From assembly GCA_019417325.1 (NCBI GenBank), contig DXVO01000001.1, forward strand, positions 248,001 through 312,000: a stretch of DNA of 64,000 nucleotides, given 5' to 3'. The position numbers and the translations under genes were made by a program. This document shows positions 9,810-18,804 of this stretch, in pieces (position 1 is the first letter of the stretch; the number at the start of each line of letters is the position of its first letter). The stretch comes from Parabacteroides sp. GTDB lineage: Bacteria > Bacteroidota > Bacteroidia > Bacteroidales > Tannerellaceae. Below the pieces are notes generated by a model. The model did no database searches, was not told the origin of the DNA, and worked only from the letters and a program-made list of their open reading frames with translations.

Positions 9810-10556
9810 TTAAGTAAGCATTAACTGTGTCATAATCACGTCGGCAAGCAGAATCATAATACTGCTCATCACGACTGCATTCGTACTCGCTTTACCCACT
9901 TCCAACGCACCACCTTTCACATTATAACCGAAATAAGCTGCAATCGAAGAAATAATAAATGCGTATACAACCGATTTGATAATTGAGTACCAGATATAAA
10001 ACTCATTAAAATAAAACTGCAAACCATACTCAAATGAATAAGGTGTCATACCTGTCCCTGCAGAATGGCTGGCACCGATACCTCCTAATATCCCGGTAAA
10101 CATACTGAAAATAACCAACACCGGAATAAAAACCATCAGGCCTACCATTTTAGGCAAAATCAGGAAGTTAGCAGAGTTAACCCCCATAATCTCCATTGCA
10201 TCTATCTGCTCCGTTACCCGCATCGTTCCTATCTCGGAAGCAATGTTACTTCCTACTTTTCCGGCAAGGATTAAACACATGATAGAAGATGAAAATTCCA
10301 ACAAAATAATTTCACGCGTAGTATATCCGATTGTGAATTTGGGAATCAAAGGAGAGCTGATATTCAAAGAGATCTGGATGGCAATAACAGTACCGATAAA
10401 AACAGAGATTATGACCACAATCCAAAGCGAGTCTACCCCCAGCTTATAGATCTCTTTTATCAACTGCTTAAAGAACATACTCCAACGGTTAGGAACAGAG
10501 ATGCATTTTCCCATCAGCATGACGTACTCTCCAAAACTGTGTAATGCTTTATTCAT
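9810..10556 (-). CDS. mlaE: MlaE-like ABC transporter permease
   Basis: A 248-residue membrane protein of the MlaE/YrbE family, with about five hydrophobic segments and the conserved region ASEIGTMRVTEQIDAMEIMGVN, the cytoplasmic coupling segment of this family. It forms the membrane part of the phospholipid transporter with the ATPase encoded 3 nt downstream. It is the first gene of a two-gene operon. A TAnnTTTG-type -7 box sits about 33 nt upstream of the start. Confidence 0.9.
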   Translation of the reverse strand: MNKALHSFGEYVMLMGKCISVPNRWSMFFKQLIKEIYKLGVDSLWIVVIISVFIGTVIAIQISLNISSPLIPKFTIGYTTREIILLEFSSSIMCLILAGKVGSNIASEIGTMRVTEQIDAMEIMGVNSANFLILPKMVGLMVFIPVLVIFSMFTGILGGIGASHSAGTGMTPYSFEYGLQFYFNEFYIWYSIIKSVVYAFIISSIAAYFGYNVKGGALEVGKASTNAVVMSSIMILLADVIMTQLMLT

Positions 10557-10588
10557 TATTTATATATTACTATTCAATTTACAGCCTG

Positions 10589-10596
10589 CAAATATA
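10589..10596 (-). promoter_or_regulatory. -7 box of the mlaEF operon
   Basis: TATATTTG on the minus strand, an exact TAnnTTTG match, 33 nt before the mlaE start. No good -33 box is at the expected distance, so this is a partial promoter call. Confidence 0.5.
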
Positions 10597-10779
10597 ACGC
10601 AAATCCGGGAACAAGTGTTCATTTATTTTTTGATAGTTCTGGTTAGAAATGAAATAATATATAGAGAAATCTCTATTTCCTTCCTATTAAACAACTATTC
10701 ACTCTTTTACAGTAGTAGTCCAAATCAATTGAGTTAAATTCATATCAGATGATTTTATTTTTCAATTATTTGCATTTTG

Positions 10780-10811
10780 TTTGTCAATATTGCTAAATAT
10801 TTTTATTTTTG
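10780..10811 (+). promoter_or_regulatory. Promoter of the split susC
   Basis: TTTG at 10780-10783, a 20-nt spacer and TATTTTTG at 10804-10811 match both boxes of the Bacteroidetes primary promoter at ideal spacing. Transcription should start near 10818, giving a ~188-nt leader before ATG 11006. In the sequenced orientation this transcript reads a truncated susC and then antisense through DUF3823 and susD. Confidence 0.75.
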
Positions 10812-11005
10812 CAAAGATATTTTTAAACAAATCGCACAATATCGCAAAAAGAGAGTAATTTATTTGTTAACTTTAAGACAAGCCATGAACAGTAGTTGAA
10901 AAAAGCCAGTGAGTGAAAAGTGTCTTTTCCTCCTAATTTCCTTTCAGTATTTAAATTGTTCTCTAAAAAGAGAACGCAGTGTGTAATCTAGTAATTTATT
11001 AATGT

Positions 11006-12679
11006 ATGGAGAAACAGTTAATAGTCCCGAATTATAGATCGAGCAGGACTATGAAAATTGTGAAAATGACCGCGTTGTTACTTCCTTTCAGCCTGACGCA
11101 AGTTATGGCATCCGATGTACAAACGGTCCCCACAGGAGTTTCAGCAAATCGCACAATGCTGGGACAAGTATCAGAACAAACGCCGTCATCCCCTGTGCCT
11201 CAACAAGCGACACGCCAAATCACAGGGACTATTTTAGATGAGACAGGCGAACCCATCATCGGTGCTAATGTTGTTCAAAAAGGCACAACAAATGGCACTA
11301 TGACAGACTTAGACGGAGCGTTCAGCTTAAATGTTCCAAACAATGCAACACTTGTTGTTTCTTTTATAGGTTATAACAGCATGGAAGTAAATGTTGCCGG
11401 TAAATCTAAAATCACAGTTACACTAAAAGAAGACACTCAAAAACTGGAAGAAGTCGTAGTGGTTGGTTACGGAACACAAAAGAAAGTAACTGTTACAGGT
11501 GCTGTTACAGCTATTGGTGCCGACGAAATCACACAGGCTCCGGTTGCGAATATCAGTAATGCCTTGGTAGGACGCCTTCCCGGTGTACGTGTCCAAAACA
11601 CAGGTGGTATGCCGGGACAAGAATCCTCTGTAGATATTCGTGGTTTCGGTAAACCATTAATTCTGGTAGACGGTATTGAGCAACCGGGATTTCAGGTTGA
11701 CCCGAACGAAATCGAAAGTATTTCCGTATTGAAAGATGCTGCTGCTGCAATTTATGGCGTGAAGGCTGGTAATGGTGTTGTATTAATCACCACTAAAAAA
11801 GGTTCCGCAGGAAAAGCAAAAATTACCTACAATGGTTCTGTAGGCTTTCAGAGCTTTACAAATTATCCTGACGTTGTAAATGCTGCCCAATATGCAGAAT
11901 TAGTAGATGAAGATGCTATTAATCATGGCAACAGTCCTATTTACGGACCGGAAAAACTGGCACTTTTCCGTGAAGGCACACAAGATGGTTACAGAAGTTA
12001 TAACTGGAAAGACATCCTGACTCGCAAAAATGCGCCTCAGACTCAACACAACATCAATATCAATGGTGGTAGTGAAGACATCAAATATTTCGCATCTGTC
12101 GGATATCTTGATCAGGAAGGCATTTATTCTACAAAAGACCTGAACTTCAGCCGCTATAACTTCCGTTCCAATATTTCTGCCAAAATTGCAAAATACTTAA
12201 CTGCAGACGTACAATTAGGCGGACACGTTGAAAATAAAATGTCACCATTCGACGAAGACACCTATATCATACATGGTATCACTCGTATGCTTCCGACATT
12301 TTCTCCATATGCAAATGATGAAGAAGGAGAGCATTATGGTTTGACCAACTTCCAAAATCCATTGGCACGTGCAGATGCAGACGTATCCGGATACCGGAAA
12401 GAAAAGAAAAAATTATTTAACGGATCATTCTCTTTGAAATACGATATGCCGTTTGTACCCGGTCTATCCGCCAAAGTAATGTTTTCTTATCTGACTAAAG
12501 TTGAAGAATATAAAAACTTCGCAAAAGAGTTTTATTTGTATTCGTATGATCAACCCAATAACAAATACGAAAAAGTATTTACAGGAAATTCACCATCCAA
12601 TTTGTATCGCAAAGACTACACAAGCGAACAAAACTTACTTCAGTTCTCCTTGAACTCAGTCAACAAAAGTATAAAATAA
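11006..12679 (+). CDS. SusC-like receptor, N-terminal half (cut by DNA inversion)
   Basis: Codes for 557 residues: signal region (residues ~1-35), CarboxypepD_reg-like domain (QITGTILDETGEPIIGANVV, ~70-145), TonB-box-like VVVVGYGTQKK, plug domain (VGRLPGVRVQ, GVVLITTKKG) and the first barrel strands. It stops abruptly: after FSLN (residue 550) come only seven unrelated residues and a stop. The break lies inside AGTTCTCCTTGAACT. The missing half is on the minus strand at 15228-16823, starting at the other copy of this site. Flipping the segment joins the halves in frame to about 1074 residues, a normal SusC length. As sequenced, it cannot form a complete barrel. Confidence 0.92.
   Translation: MEKQLIVPNYRSSRTMKIVKMTALLLPFSLTQVMASDVQTVPTGVSANRTMLGQVSEQTPSSPVPQQATRQITGTILDETGEPIIGANVVQKGTTNGTMTDLDGAFSLNVPNNATLVVSFIGYNSMEVNVAGKSKITVTLKEDTQKLEEVVVVGYGTQKKVTVTGAVTAIGADEITQAPVANISNALVGRLPGVRVQNTGGMPGQESSVDIRGFGKPLILVDGIEQPGFQVDPNEIESISVLKDAAAAIYGVKAGNGVVLITTKKGSAGKAKITYNGSVGFQSFTNYPDVVNAAQYAELVDEDAINHGNSPIYGPEKLALFREGTQDGYRSYNWKDILTRKNAPQTQHNININGGSEDIKYFASVGYLDQEGIYSTKDLNFSRYNFRSNISAKIAKYLTADVQLGGHVENKMSPFDEDTYIIHGITRMLPTFSPYANDEEGEHYGLTNFQNPLARADADVSGYRKEKKKLFNGSFSLKYDMPFVPGLSAKVMFSYLTKVEEYKNFAKEFYLYSYDQPNNKYEKVFTGNSPSNLYRKDYTSEQNLLQFSLNSVNKSIK
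12642..12656 (+). repeat. Left recombination site of the susC switch
   Basis: AGTTCTCCTTGAACT has half-sites AGTTC and GAACT around a 5-nt core. It fits AGTYYYN4GDACT, the consensus I recall for the B. fragilis SusC/SusD invertase Tsr0667. The right copy (16802-16816) is its exact reverse complement. Confidence 0.88.
12664..12671 (-). promoter_or_regulatory. Outward-facing -7 box at the left end of the invertible segment
   Basis: TACTTTTG on the minus strand is an exact TAnnTTTG match. As sequenced it would start transcription across the left recombination site, antisense to the end of the susC 5' half. After inversion it would lie at 16787-16794 on the plus strand, about 52 nt before the SGNH hydrolase start. 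No matching -33 box is evident. Confidence 0.5.
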
Positions 12680-12727
12680 TATGATTCGAAGAGGGAGAAT
12701 ATAAATCCCCCCTCTCAAAAAAACAAA

Positions 12728-13414
12728 TCAAGGAATTGTTACTTCAATTACTTTACTGTAATTATAATAGTTTCCCGGATTATTACCTAAAGCGCCTACT
12801 CTGAAATACAAAGTACTCCCACTCTTTAATTCAGTAAATTCAGCCTGCAATGTTGATGCTATAATCTGCTCATCAGTCATTCCAGACAAATCAATTTCCT
12901 CCTTTTTATCATTTGTATTCTTATCTACATAGGGTGTTTTTCCACAGTAGAATTCAACTGCTTTAATAGCATGTTTACCTGCTGATTGTGCAATATTTGC
13001 AGTCATTTTCACAGATGTTCCCGTAGCAGTTGCATTCGCTGAAATACGAAGGAAAGGAATAACTTTTAATTCCAATACAGTTGTACCGGAAATTTCCACT
13101 TCTACTTTATCCAGTGTTTCAAACGGTCCTTCTGCAACAATCTGATATTTACCGGGGAAGATAGCATTATTAGTAAACGTACCATCCTGCTTCGTGTAAA
13201 AATCATTTGGTTGATTTGACCATTGTCCATTATAAAATTCATAGACACGGATTCTGGAACCATTTTGATATTGGCAAGGCATATTCTCATTTGTTTCCGA
13301 ATCCACTAAAGCCCCTGTTAAAGAGGCGGACGGTTTATCATAATTATCCAAACTACAAGCCTGGAATCCCACCAGTCCGCAAAGGGCGACGGTTAAAAAT
13401 AATATTTTTCGCAT
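12728..13414 (-). CDS. DUF3823 lipoprotein of the SusC/D locus
   Basis: About 228 residues: lipoprotein signal MRKILFLTVALCGLVGFQAC, an N-terminal carboxypeptidase-regulatory-like beta domain (LTGALVDSETNENMPCQYQ ... GTFTNNAIFPGKYQIVAEGPF) and a C-terminal Ig-like domain ending in a tryptic-poor beta strand. This order is that of the DUF3823 family, found next to susD genes and thought to be a surface accessory glycan-binding protein. The start at ATG 13414 fits the signal peptide; a TTG 18 nt upstream would overlap nothing useful. It is inside the invertible segment, 18 nt after susD, and has no promoter of its own in this orientation. Confidence 0.8.
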   Translation of the reverse strand: MRKILFLTVALCGLVGFQACSLDNYDKPSASLTGALVDSETNENMPCQYQNGSRIRVYEFYNGQWSNQPNDFYTKQDGTFTNNAIFPGKYQIVAEGPFETLDKVEVEISGTTVLELKVIPFLRISANATATGTSVKMTANIAQSAGKHAIKAVEFYCGKTPYVDKNTNDKKEEIDLSGMTDEQIIASTLQAEFTELKSGSTLYFRVGALGNNPGNYYNYSKVIEVTIP

Positions 13415-13432
13415 ATATTTCTTTTTAAACAA

Positions 13433-15223
13433 TTAGAAACCTGGGTTTTGAATCAATAAGTCGTTCTTGTTAACCTCCGGTATCGGTTGATAATAGTTTT
13501 TATCAAGGAATGTTTTCGGCAATTGCAACGTATTTGGACCTTTATCAAAAGTATATTTCTTAGTCTTATAGTCCAACCAGGGAATCAAAGCCGAGAAAGT
13601 TGTGTTATTCATTACTTTGGTTGCAGTTCTCCAACGTATCAGGTCCCAGAACCTCAAATTTTCAAATGCTAGCTCAACCTGGCGTTCATGCCGCACATCC
13701 TCAAGTGTAACAGCCGTTTTTTGCTTGATTCCGGCACGTTTACGAACATCATTTATTTTAGGCAAAGCTAAATCAGCTTTCCCTAATTCGACAGCAGCCT
13801 CTGCATAATTCAACAAGGTTTCAGCATAGCGGAACACCATAAAATTCGTTTCCGAGCGATCTTGTTCAACACGATTTGCCGGGTCCATAAATTTTTTAAT
13901 ATAGAATCCGGTACGGCTACAGTCTCCCTGCATAACCAAACCATCTTTGCCACTGGTAGTCAGAGTTGGATCCTCCGGAAACTTATCTGCAAATGCCGTA
14001 GCTTCGATTTTCTTTCCCTCACTGTTAATTATACCACGTCTGATTTCAACAACACTATTCTGCCATGGGCAATTCGGATATAAAACAGAAGCAAAGAAAC
14101 GCGGGTCTTTATTTTTAAAGATATCGTCTGCATTATCATAATAAATAGCTTTACCATTATTTTCTGTTTTCAACGTACCAGGAGTTCCGTCTACATATTC
14201 GTAAGCTTCTACCAATTCCAATGTCGGACTTGTGTTAGTACCCCAGTCTATCTTGAAAGAAGGAGCAGCCATAGCATAATCAAAATTATGTCCTTTATCC
14301 GGTACGGAATATGCTTTTACATAAATAGCCTCTTCATGTAATGTTTTATCAAGGAACAAGTTTTGATAATTCGTAGCTTTGTCGTCATTTTTTTCATATA
14401 AATCAAACTTCTTTGAGCCGATAATAATTTCCGATGCAGCAAATGATTTTTCAAAGAAATCATCAGCTTTATCTGCAGAAATGCCCACTAAACCATTCAA
14501 CTGGACACTACCATATTTACTGATAGAACCGGCATACAACATGGCACGTGATTTCAGTGCGGCAGCAGCATATTTTGTTGCACGAAACTGGTCGGTAGCC
14601 GGGTAGCTCTCCGGTAGATCTTTCATCGCTAAATCACATTCGTCACCGATAAAATTCCAGGTTTCTTCTTCTGTATTTCTCGGAATTTTCAGCTCTTCAA
14701 TATTACCACCGGAATATTCCTGAACTTCTTTTAACAAAGGAACACCTCCGAAACGTTTAGCCAGACCGAAATAATAAAAAGCACGAATAAAATGAGCTTC
14801 CGCTTCATAACGCTTTTTTAAATCTTCCGATACACTGGAAGTCGGTAGTTTCTGGAAAAATTCATTTACAATGCGTATGTTTTTATAACTGGTTGACCAA
14901 AAATCTCCGGAGCCATCAAAATCACTCATAAAACTATCCGGAAAAGTTGGAGTATAAGGATGCCCCCATGAATAACTACGCATAGATTCATCTGTATAAT
15001 GACCTAAAGTACCCCAGTTTAGCAACCATCCATGAGGTTCCACAAACATTTTTTCATACATCCCTGCCATATAAGCCTGGATGGCACTTTCATTTGCCCA
15101 CACATCATCATCGGATATAACATCCAATGGCTTTCTATCCAGAAAATCGTTGATGCAGGACGAAAAAGCTAATAATCCGCTAACAGCTATTATTATTAAA
15201 GATTTTAAACCTTTCATATTCAA
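13433..15223 (-). CDS. SusD/RagB-like lipoprotein (inside invertible segment)
   Basis: A 596-residue lipoprotein (signal ending AFSSC) with the SusD C-terminal motif FRYAETLLNYAEAAVELGKADL and the later signature RHERQVELAFENLRFWDLIRWR. It caps the SusC barrel whose second half is encoded 4 nt upstream. A start at the internal Met (15217) is equally possible. In the sequenced orientation it is cut off from the susC promoter at 10780-10811, so little expression is expected until the segment flips. Confidence 0.93.
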   Translation of the reverse strand: MNMKGLKSLIIIAVSGLLAFSSCINDFLDRKPLDVISDDDVWANESAIQAYMAGMYEKMFVEPHGWLLNWGTLGHYTDESMRSYSWGHPYTPTFPDSFMSDFDGSGDFWSTSYKNIRIVNEFFQKLPTSSVSEDLKKRYEAEAHFIRAFYYFGLAKRFGGVPLLKEVQEYSGGNIEELKIPRNTEEETWNFIGDECDLAMKDLPESYPATDQFRATKYAAAALKSRAMLYAGSISKYGSVQLNGLVGISADKADDFFEKSFAASEIIIGSKKFDLYEKNDDKATNYQNLFLDKTLHEEAIYVKAYSVPDKGHNFDYAMAAPSFKIDWGTNTSPTLELVEAYEYVDGTPGTLKTENNGKAIYYDNADDIFKNKDPRFFASVLYPNCPWQNSVVEIRRGIINSEGKKIEATAFADKFPEDPTLTTSGKDGLVMQGDCSRTGFYIKKFMDPANRVEQDRSETNFMVFRYAETLLNYAEAAVELGKADLALPKINDVRKRAGIKQKTAVTLEDVRHERQVELAFENLRFWDLIRWRTATKVMNNTTFSALIPWLDYKTKKYTFDKGPNTLQLPKTFLDKNYYQPIPEVNKNDLLIQNPGF

Positions 15224-15227
15224 TCAA

Positions 15228-16823
15228 TTAAAAAGAAACATTAACACCTATATTCCAGATTCTCAACTGCGGATAGAGGATACGGTCACTACTTGGAGCT
15301 TCCGGATCGCCAAAAGGCAGATTATCGAAAGTCAGCAAGTTATTACCAGATACATATAACCGTAAGTTGCTGATGCCTACTTTACTCATCCATTTATTAG
15401 GGAACGTGTATCCAAATTCCAAGTTCTTTACACGCAAGTAGTAAGAACTAATACTATTGAACGAGGACATTCTGTTATTAGAAGTTTTCCCAGAGTTATA
15501 AGTTGATGGATATTTTCCTGGAATCCACTCAGAATCAGGATTGTAAGGATCCGAACGATGCCATCTGTCCATAAAGCATTCCAAAGCACTGGAACCATTA
15601 AACAAAGCAGCTCCCATAATACCTGTCATATACGTATTGTAATTGGCTGCTCCTTGCATTAAGACAGACAGGTCAAAGCCTTTCCATGAAGCAGACAGAT
15701 CCAATCCAAAATAAATTTCCGGAGTATTACTACGGCTAATCGGCTGAAGGTCATATTCATTGATAACACCATCTCCATTGAAATCATCATACATCAAATC
15801 GCCAGGCATAAGTGTTGTGTTACCGGCTCCATCCTGAACAGCCCAAGTATTGATTTCATTTTGATTCTGGAACTGACCGACGCATTTGTAGCCGAATTCC
15901 ATATTCTGCCATCTATCAGTTTTATTATTTCTCCAATTCGTATAAGAATTAATAGGATCAGCCTGCTCCACATGACGGTCTTTTACACGAGTGAACGACA
16001 TGTTTCCTTTTACGGAATAAGTCCAGTCTCCGACTTTATTAGTATGCCCTAATACCAACTCAAAACCGCGATAATCATCGCTATTCAAGTTTTCCTGTGG
16101 AAAAGAAGCTCCAAAAGTATTAGGCAAAGAACCTGAACGATAAGCAATCAACCCGTCTCTTTTACGATAAAATACATCAAAGTTGACTTCCAACATACGG
16201 TTCCATAAAGAAGCATCAATACCCACATTCACAATTTTAGAAGTAAGCCAGGTATAATCCAGGTTTGCCAACCCTTTAGTAATCACACTGTTTATAACAT
16301 CACTTCCAAAAATATAATTGGTTCCTCCCGGATAATTATATCCTGTAAGATACTGGAAAGGCTTAACTGTCGGATTGCCATCTTTATCCAAAGCCTGGTC
16401 GTCCCCCATCACACCATATGATGCACGCAACTTCAAATTATCGAATATGGAAGTATTGTTTTTTACAAAAGCTTCTTCTGAAATACGCCAACCAACAGAT
16501 ACACTCGGGAAGAATCCCCAACGGTTATTTTTATGAAATTTGGCTGAACCGTCTTCCCTGAATGCAAACTCAAACAAATATTTACTCATGTAGTCGTAAT
16601 TGATACGTCCGACGAAAGAAACATTCGCAAGTTCACTTTCCACCCCGTTATTTGTCTTGTTCTTGTCCATACCGGCATTAATCTGGTCCAAAGCATCAAT
16701 CGCAAATTGACGGTAAGCTGAAATGTAATCATCCAGGTCCTCGCGCTGTTCATACAGGAACAAAGCCGAGATATTATGCTTATCCAAGAATGAACGGTTA
16801 TAGTTCAAGGAGAACTCAGTCAT
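15228..16823 (-). CDS. SusC-like receptor, C-terminal half (promoterless in this orientation)
   Basis: About 524 residues of SusC beta-barrel from FSLNYNRSFLDKHNISALF to the last strand WNIGVNVSF, including RWGFFPSVSVGWRIS, PGDLMYDDFNGDGVI and the terminal-strand LRLYVSGNNLLTF motifs. The apparent ATG at 16823 is accidental: real homology starts at FSLN, inside the recombination site 16802-16816. The natural N-terminal half is at 11006-12655. After inversion both join as ...QFSLNYNRS. The ATG yields no signal peptide, so nothing useful is made as sequenced. Confidence 0.92.
   Translation of the reverse strand: MTEFSLNYNRSFLDKHNISALFLYEQREDLDDYISAYRQFAIDALDQINAGMDKNKTNNGVESELANVSFVGRINYDYMSKYLFEFAFREDGSAKFHKNNRWGFFPSVSVGWRISEEAFVKNNTSIFDNLKLRASYGVMGDDQALDKDGNPTVKPFQYLTGYNYPGGTNYIFGSDVINSVITKGLANLDYTWLTSKIVNVGIDASLWNRMLEVNFDVFYRKRDGLIAYRSGSLPNTFGASFPQENLNSDDYRGFELVLGHTNKVGDWTYSVKGNMSFTRVKDRHVEQADPINSYTNWRNNKTDRWQNMEFGYKCVGQFQNQNEINTWAVQDGAGNTTLMPGDLMYDDFNGDGVINEYDLQPISRSNTPEIYFGLDLSASWKGFDLSVLMQGAANYNTYMTGIMGAALFNGSSALECFMDRWHRSDPYNPDSEWIPGKYPSTYNSGKTSNNRMSSFNSISSYYLRVKNLEFGYTFPNKWMSKVGISNLRLYVSGNNLLTFDNLPFGDPEAPSSDRILYPQLRIWNIGVNVSF
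16802..16816 (-). repeat. Right recombination site of the susC switch
   Basis: AGTTCAAGGAGAACT, the exact reverse complement of the left site at 12642-12656. Both copies are followed outward or inward by CAGTCA, so in the flipped state the right site would sit in a longer near-perfect palindrome just before the SGNH gene. Confidence 0.88.
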
Positions 16824-16845
16824 CAGAATTTACCGGATAAACACA

Positions 16846-18795
16846 ATGAACAGAATAAAAACTCTATACTGGTTACTATTCAGCTTATTACTTCCTTTTG
16901 TTCTCTTACTTCTCATCGAAGCAGGGCTACGTTATATACATTACGGTACTAATCTGGATGATATTTTCCTAACAACACCGGATGGAAAGTATCTTTATAT
17001 GAACAAAAATATAAGCAAGCGTTATTTCACAAGCTCTCAAGCAACCACCGGCAACATAGAGTTTTTCAAAAAGAAAAAAGACATAAATACAATTCGCATG
17101 TTTGTATTGGGAGAATCTGCCGCACTCGGTTTTCCCTATCCGAACAATATCTCTTTTCAACGAATGCTGAAATATGAATTGCAAAAAAACAATCCGCAGA
17201 AGAATATAGAAATAATCAACTTATCCTTAACAGCCATCAACTCATACACCTTCTACGATTTTGGGAAAGGACTGGCAGCATACGAACCGGATGCAATCCT
17301 CATTTACGGAGGACACAATGAATATTATGGAGCCCTGGGTGTCAGTTCAACCAATACATTTGGGAAAAATACAGCGATAGTACGTACAATTATTCGCTTA
17401 CGGCAGACTAAACTCGTACAATTATTGGAAAACTTGAGTAATACCTTCAAAAAATCAGCGGATAATAAGACGGATAATTTAATGAAATATGTGGTAAAAG
17501 ACCAACTCATAAAATACCAAAGTTCTACCTTCTATAAAGGCATTTATCAATTTGAGAGAAACATGCAAGACCTGTTAACCATCTTAAAAAAAAATAACAT
17601 TCCCGTCTTCTGGTCTACGGTTGCAACCAACCTGAAAGACCAATATCCATTCAGAAGTTTGTTATCAGGAAAAACAGATTCTCTTTCTTTTTATAAACAG
17701 TTGGAGCTTGCCAGTACCAAACTGAGTTCCGGACAAACAAAAACAGCCGACTCAATCTTAGCAGGTCTTTATGACCAAGATCCTGCTAACGCCGATTGTG
17801 CCTATTTATGGGGAAAGGTAAAACTGGCCTTGGGAGAAAAAGAACAAGCCCTAACCCGCTTTAACGAGGCCAAACAAAAGGACGGATTAAGGTTTCGGGC
17901 TCCTGATGAAATCAATGAAGTAGTGGAATCATTATCCCGGCAGTTCAATAATGTCTATCAGGTAAATTCGGAAACTGATTTCCAGCATGCATCAACAGAC
18001 GGTATTCCCGGATATAAGTTACTATTGGAACATGTACATCCAACAATAGAAGGACACCGGTTAATCGCTAAAAGCTTTTTAAAAGAAATGGAAGTATCAG
18101 GTTTTTTCCGTTCTAGAAATATGAATAGCTACACTATATCGGATAGTAGTTTAACCACCTTCCCCGCTTTAGCATTCGATTCATTGGTCGGAGTTTATTC
18201 TTGTGCCCGTTTAAAACAAGGATTTCCCTTTTATGAGAAAGGAATAGATACGTTTAAAATTGAAACACCTGTTGAAAAACTGTCCATGCAGTATGCTAAA
18301 GAAAAAAACTGGTATAAATCGATGGATGCTCTTTATCAATATGCTCTATCTGTCAAAAATTATCCATTAGCCCTGGACATAATGAAAGTTCGCATGTTAG
18401 ATAATGAATATGACACACAGTTTCAAACCTCAGCCGGCGATCTATGCACAATCATGCATAAATACGAAGACGCATTAGCCTATTATCAGCAAAGTTTCTT
18501 CCTGCAGAAAAGTTTCTCCGGAGCTAAAGAAATTATATCCACAGCTCTCCGCCTCGACAAACCGGAAATAGCCCTGCAATACATGGAATATGCCATTTCT
18601 CATAATGAAACAACGATGAACTTCAGAAAGCTACAAGCATATTGCTCTGCAATTATCCAATATAAAAAGCAATTGAAAGAGATGCCATCTGCGGATATCT
18701 ACCGGAAAATCGAACAGATTTACACGCGAATCGGCAACACGGAAGCAGCAGAACTATATCGAAACAAAATATTGCAAGAAGTAATACAATCATAA
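16846..18795 (+). CDS. SGNH/GDSL-type hydrolase-like membrane protein with C-terminal TPR-like region
   Basis: A 649-residue protein: N-terminal membrane anchor (LLFSLLLPFVLLLLIEAGLRYI, ~8-30), then an SGNH-like fold with block I as RMFVLGESAALGFPYP (Gly-Glu-Ser in place of GDS), block III as YGGHNEYYG and block V as HVHPTIEGH. About 250 C-terminal residues are helical and resemble TPR repeats. SGNH enzymes act as esterases or acyltransferases on cell-surface carbohydrates. It heads a tight operon with a carbamoyltransferase 9 nt downstream, suggesting a shared substrate. Only 29 bp separate its ATG from the recombination site, so its promoter must come from inside the segment; none is seen in this orientation. 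Confidence 0.78.
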   Translation: MNRIKTLYWLLFSLLLPFVLLLLIEAGLRYIHYGTNLDDIFLTTPDGKYLYMNKNISKRYFTSSQATTGNIEFFKKKKDINTIRMFVLGESAALGFPYPNNISFQRMLKYELQKNNPQKNIEIINLSLTAINSYTFYDFGKGLAAYEPDAILIYGGHNEYYGALGVSSTNTFGKNTAIVRTIIRLRQTKLVQLLENLSNTFKKSADNKTDNLMKYVVKDQLIKYQSSTFYKGIYQFERNMQDLLTILKKNNIPVFWSTVATNLKDQYPFRSLLSGKTDSLSFYKQLELASTKLSSGQTKTADSILAGLYDQDPANADCAYLWGKVKLALGEKEQALTRFNEAKQKDGLRFRAPDEINEVVESLSRQFNNVYQVNSETDFQHASTDGIPGYKLLLEHVHPTIEGHRLIAKSFLKEMEVSGFFRSRNMNSYTISDSSLTTFPALAFDSLVGVYSCARLKQGFPFYEKGIDTFKIETPVEKLSMQYAKEKNWYKSMDALYQYALSVKNYPLALDIMKVRMLDNEYDTQFQTSAGDLCTIMHKYEDALAYYQQSFFLQKSFSGAKEIISTALRLDKPEIALQYMEYAISHNETTMNFRKLQAYCSAIIQYKKQLKEMPSADIYRKIEQIYTRIGNTEAAELYRNKILQEVIQS

Positions 18796-18804
18796 GGAAA
18801 CAAG

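Larger units (their letters stand above)
10557..11005. other. Divergent intergenic region between mlaE and susC
   Basis: A 449-bp AT-rich region. It holds the mlaE -7 box (10589-10596) and the full susC promoter (10780-10811), which leaves a leader of nearly 190 nt before susC. I see no open reading frame of note and no clear riboswitch in the leader. Confidence 0.6.
12642..16816. other. Invertible DNA segment carrying susC 3' half, susD and DUF3823 gene
   Basis: About 4.2 kb bounded by identical inverted 15-bp sites. Inside, on the minus strand, are the C-terminal half of susC, susD and a DUF3823 gene, that is, the normal downstream part of a susC-susD operon in reverse. The reading frame at both sites encodes FSLN, so inversion rebuilds an uninterrupted susC. 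The left inner edge carries an outward-facing -7 box (12664-12671). No recombinase gene is inside the segment. The sequenced state is OFF for the transporter. Confidence 0.88.

Noticed and set aside
9411..9824. Plus-strand open frame of 137 codons
   Set aside because: It runs antisense to the ATPase gene of the Mla operon, whose motifs are intact; the plus-strand product has no recognisable domain.
12692..12717. Hairpin GAGGGAG/CCCCTCTC near the left inner end of the invertible segment, as a terminator
   Set aside because: It is followed by A on the plus strand and preceded by T on the minus strand, so it has no T run in either reading direction.
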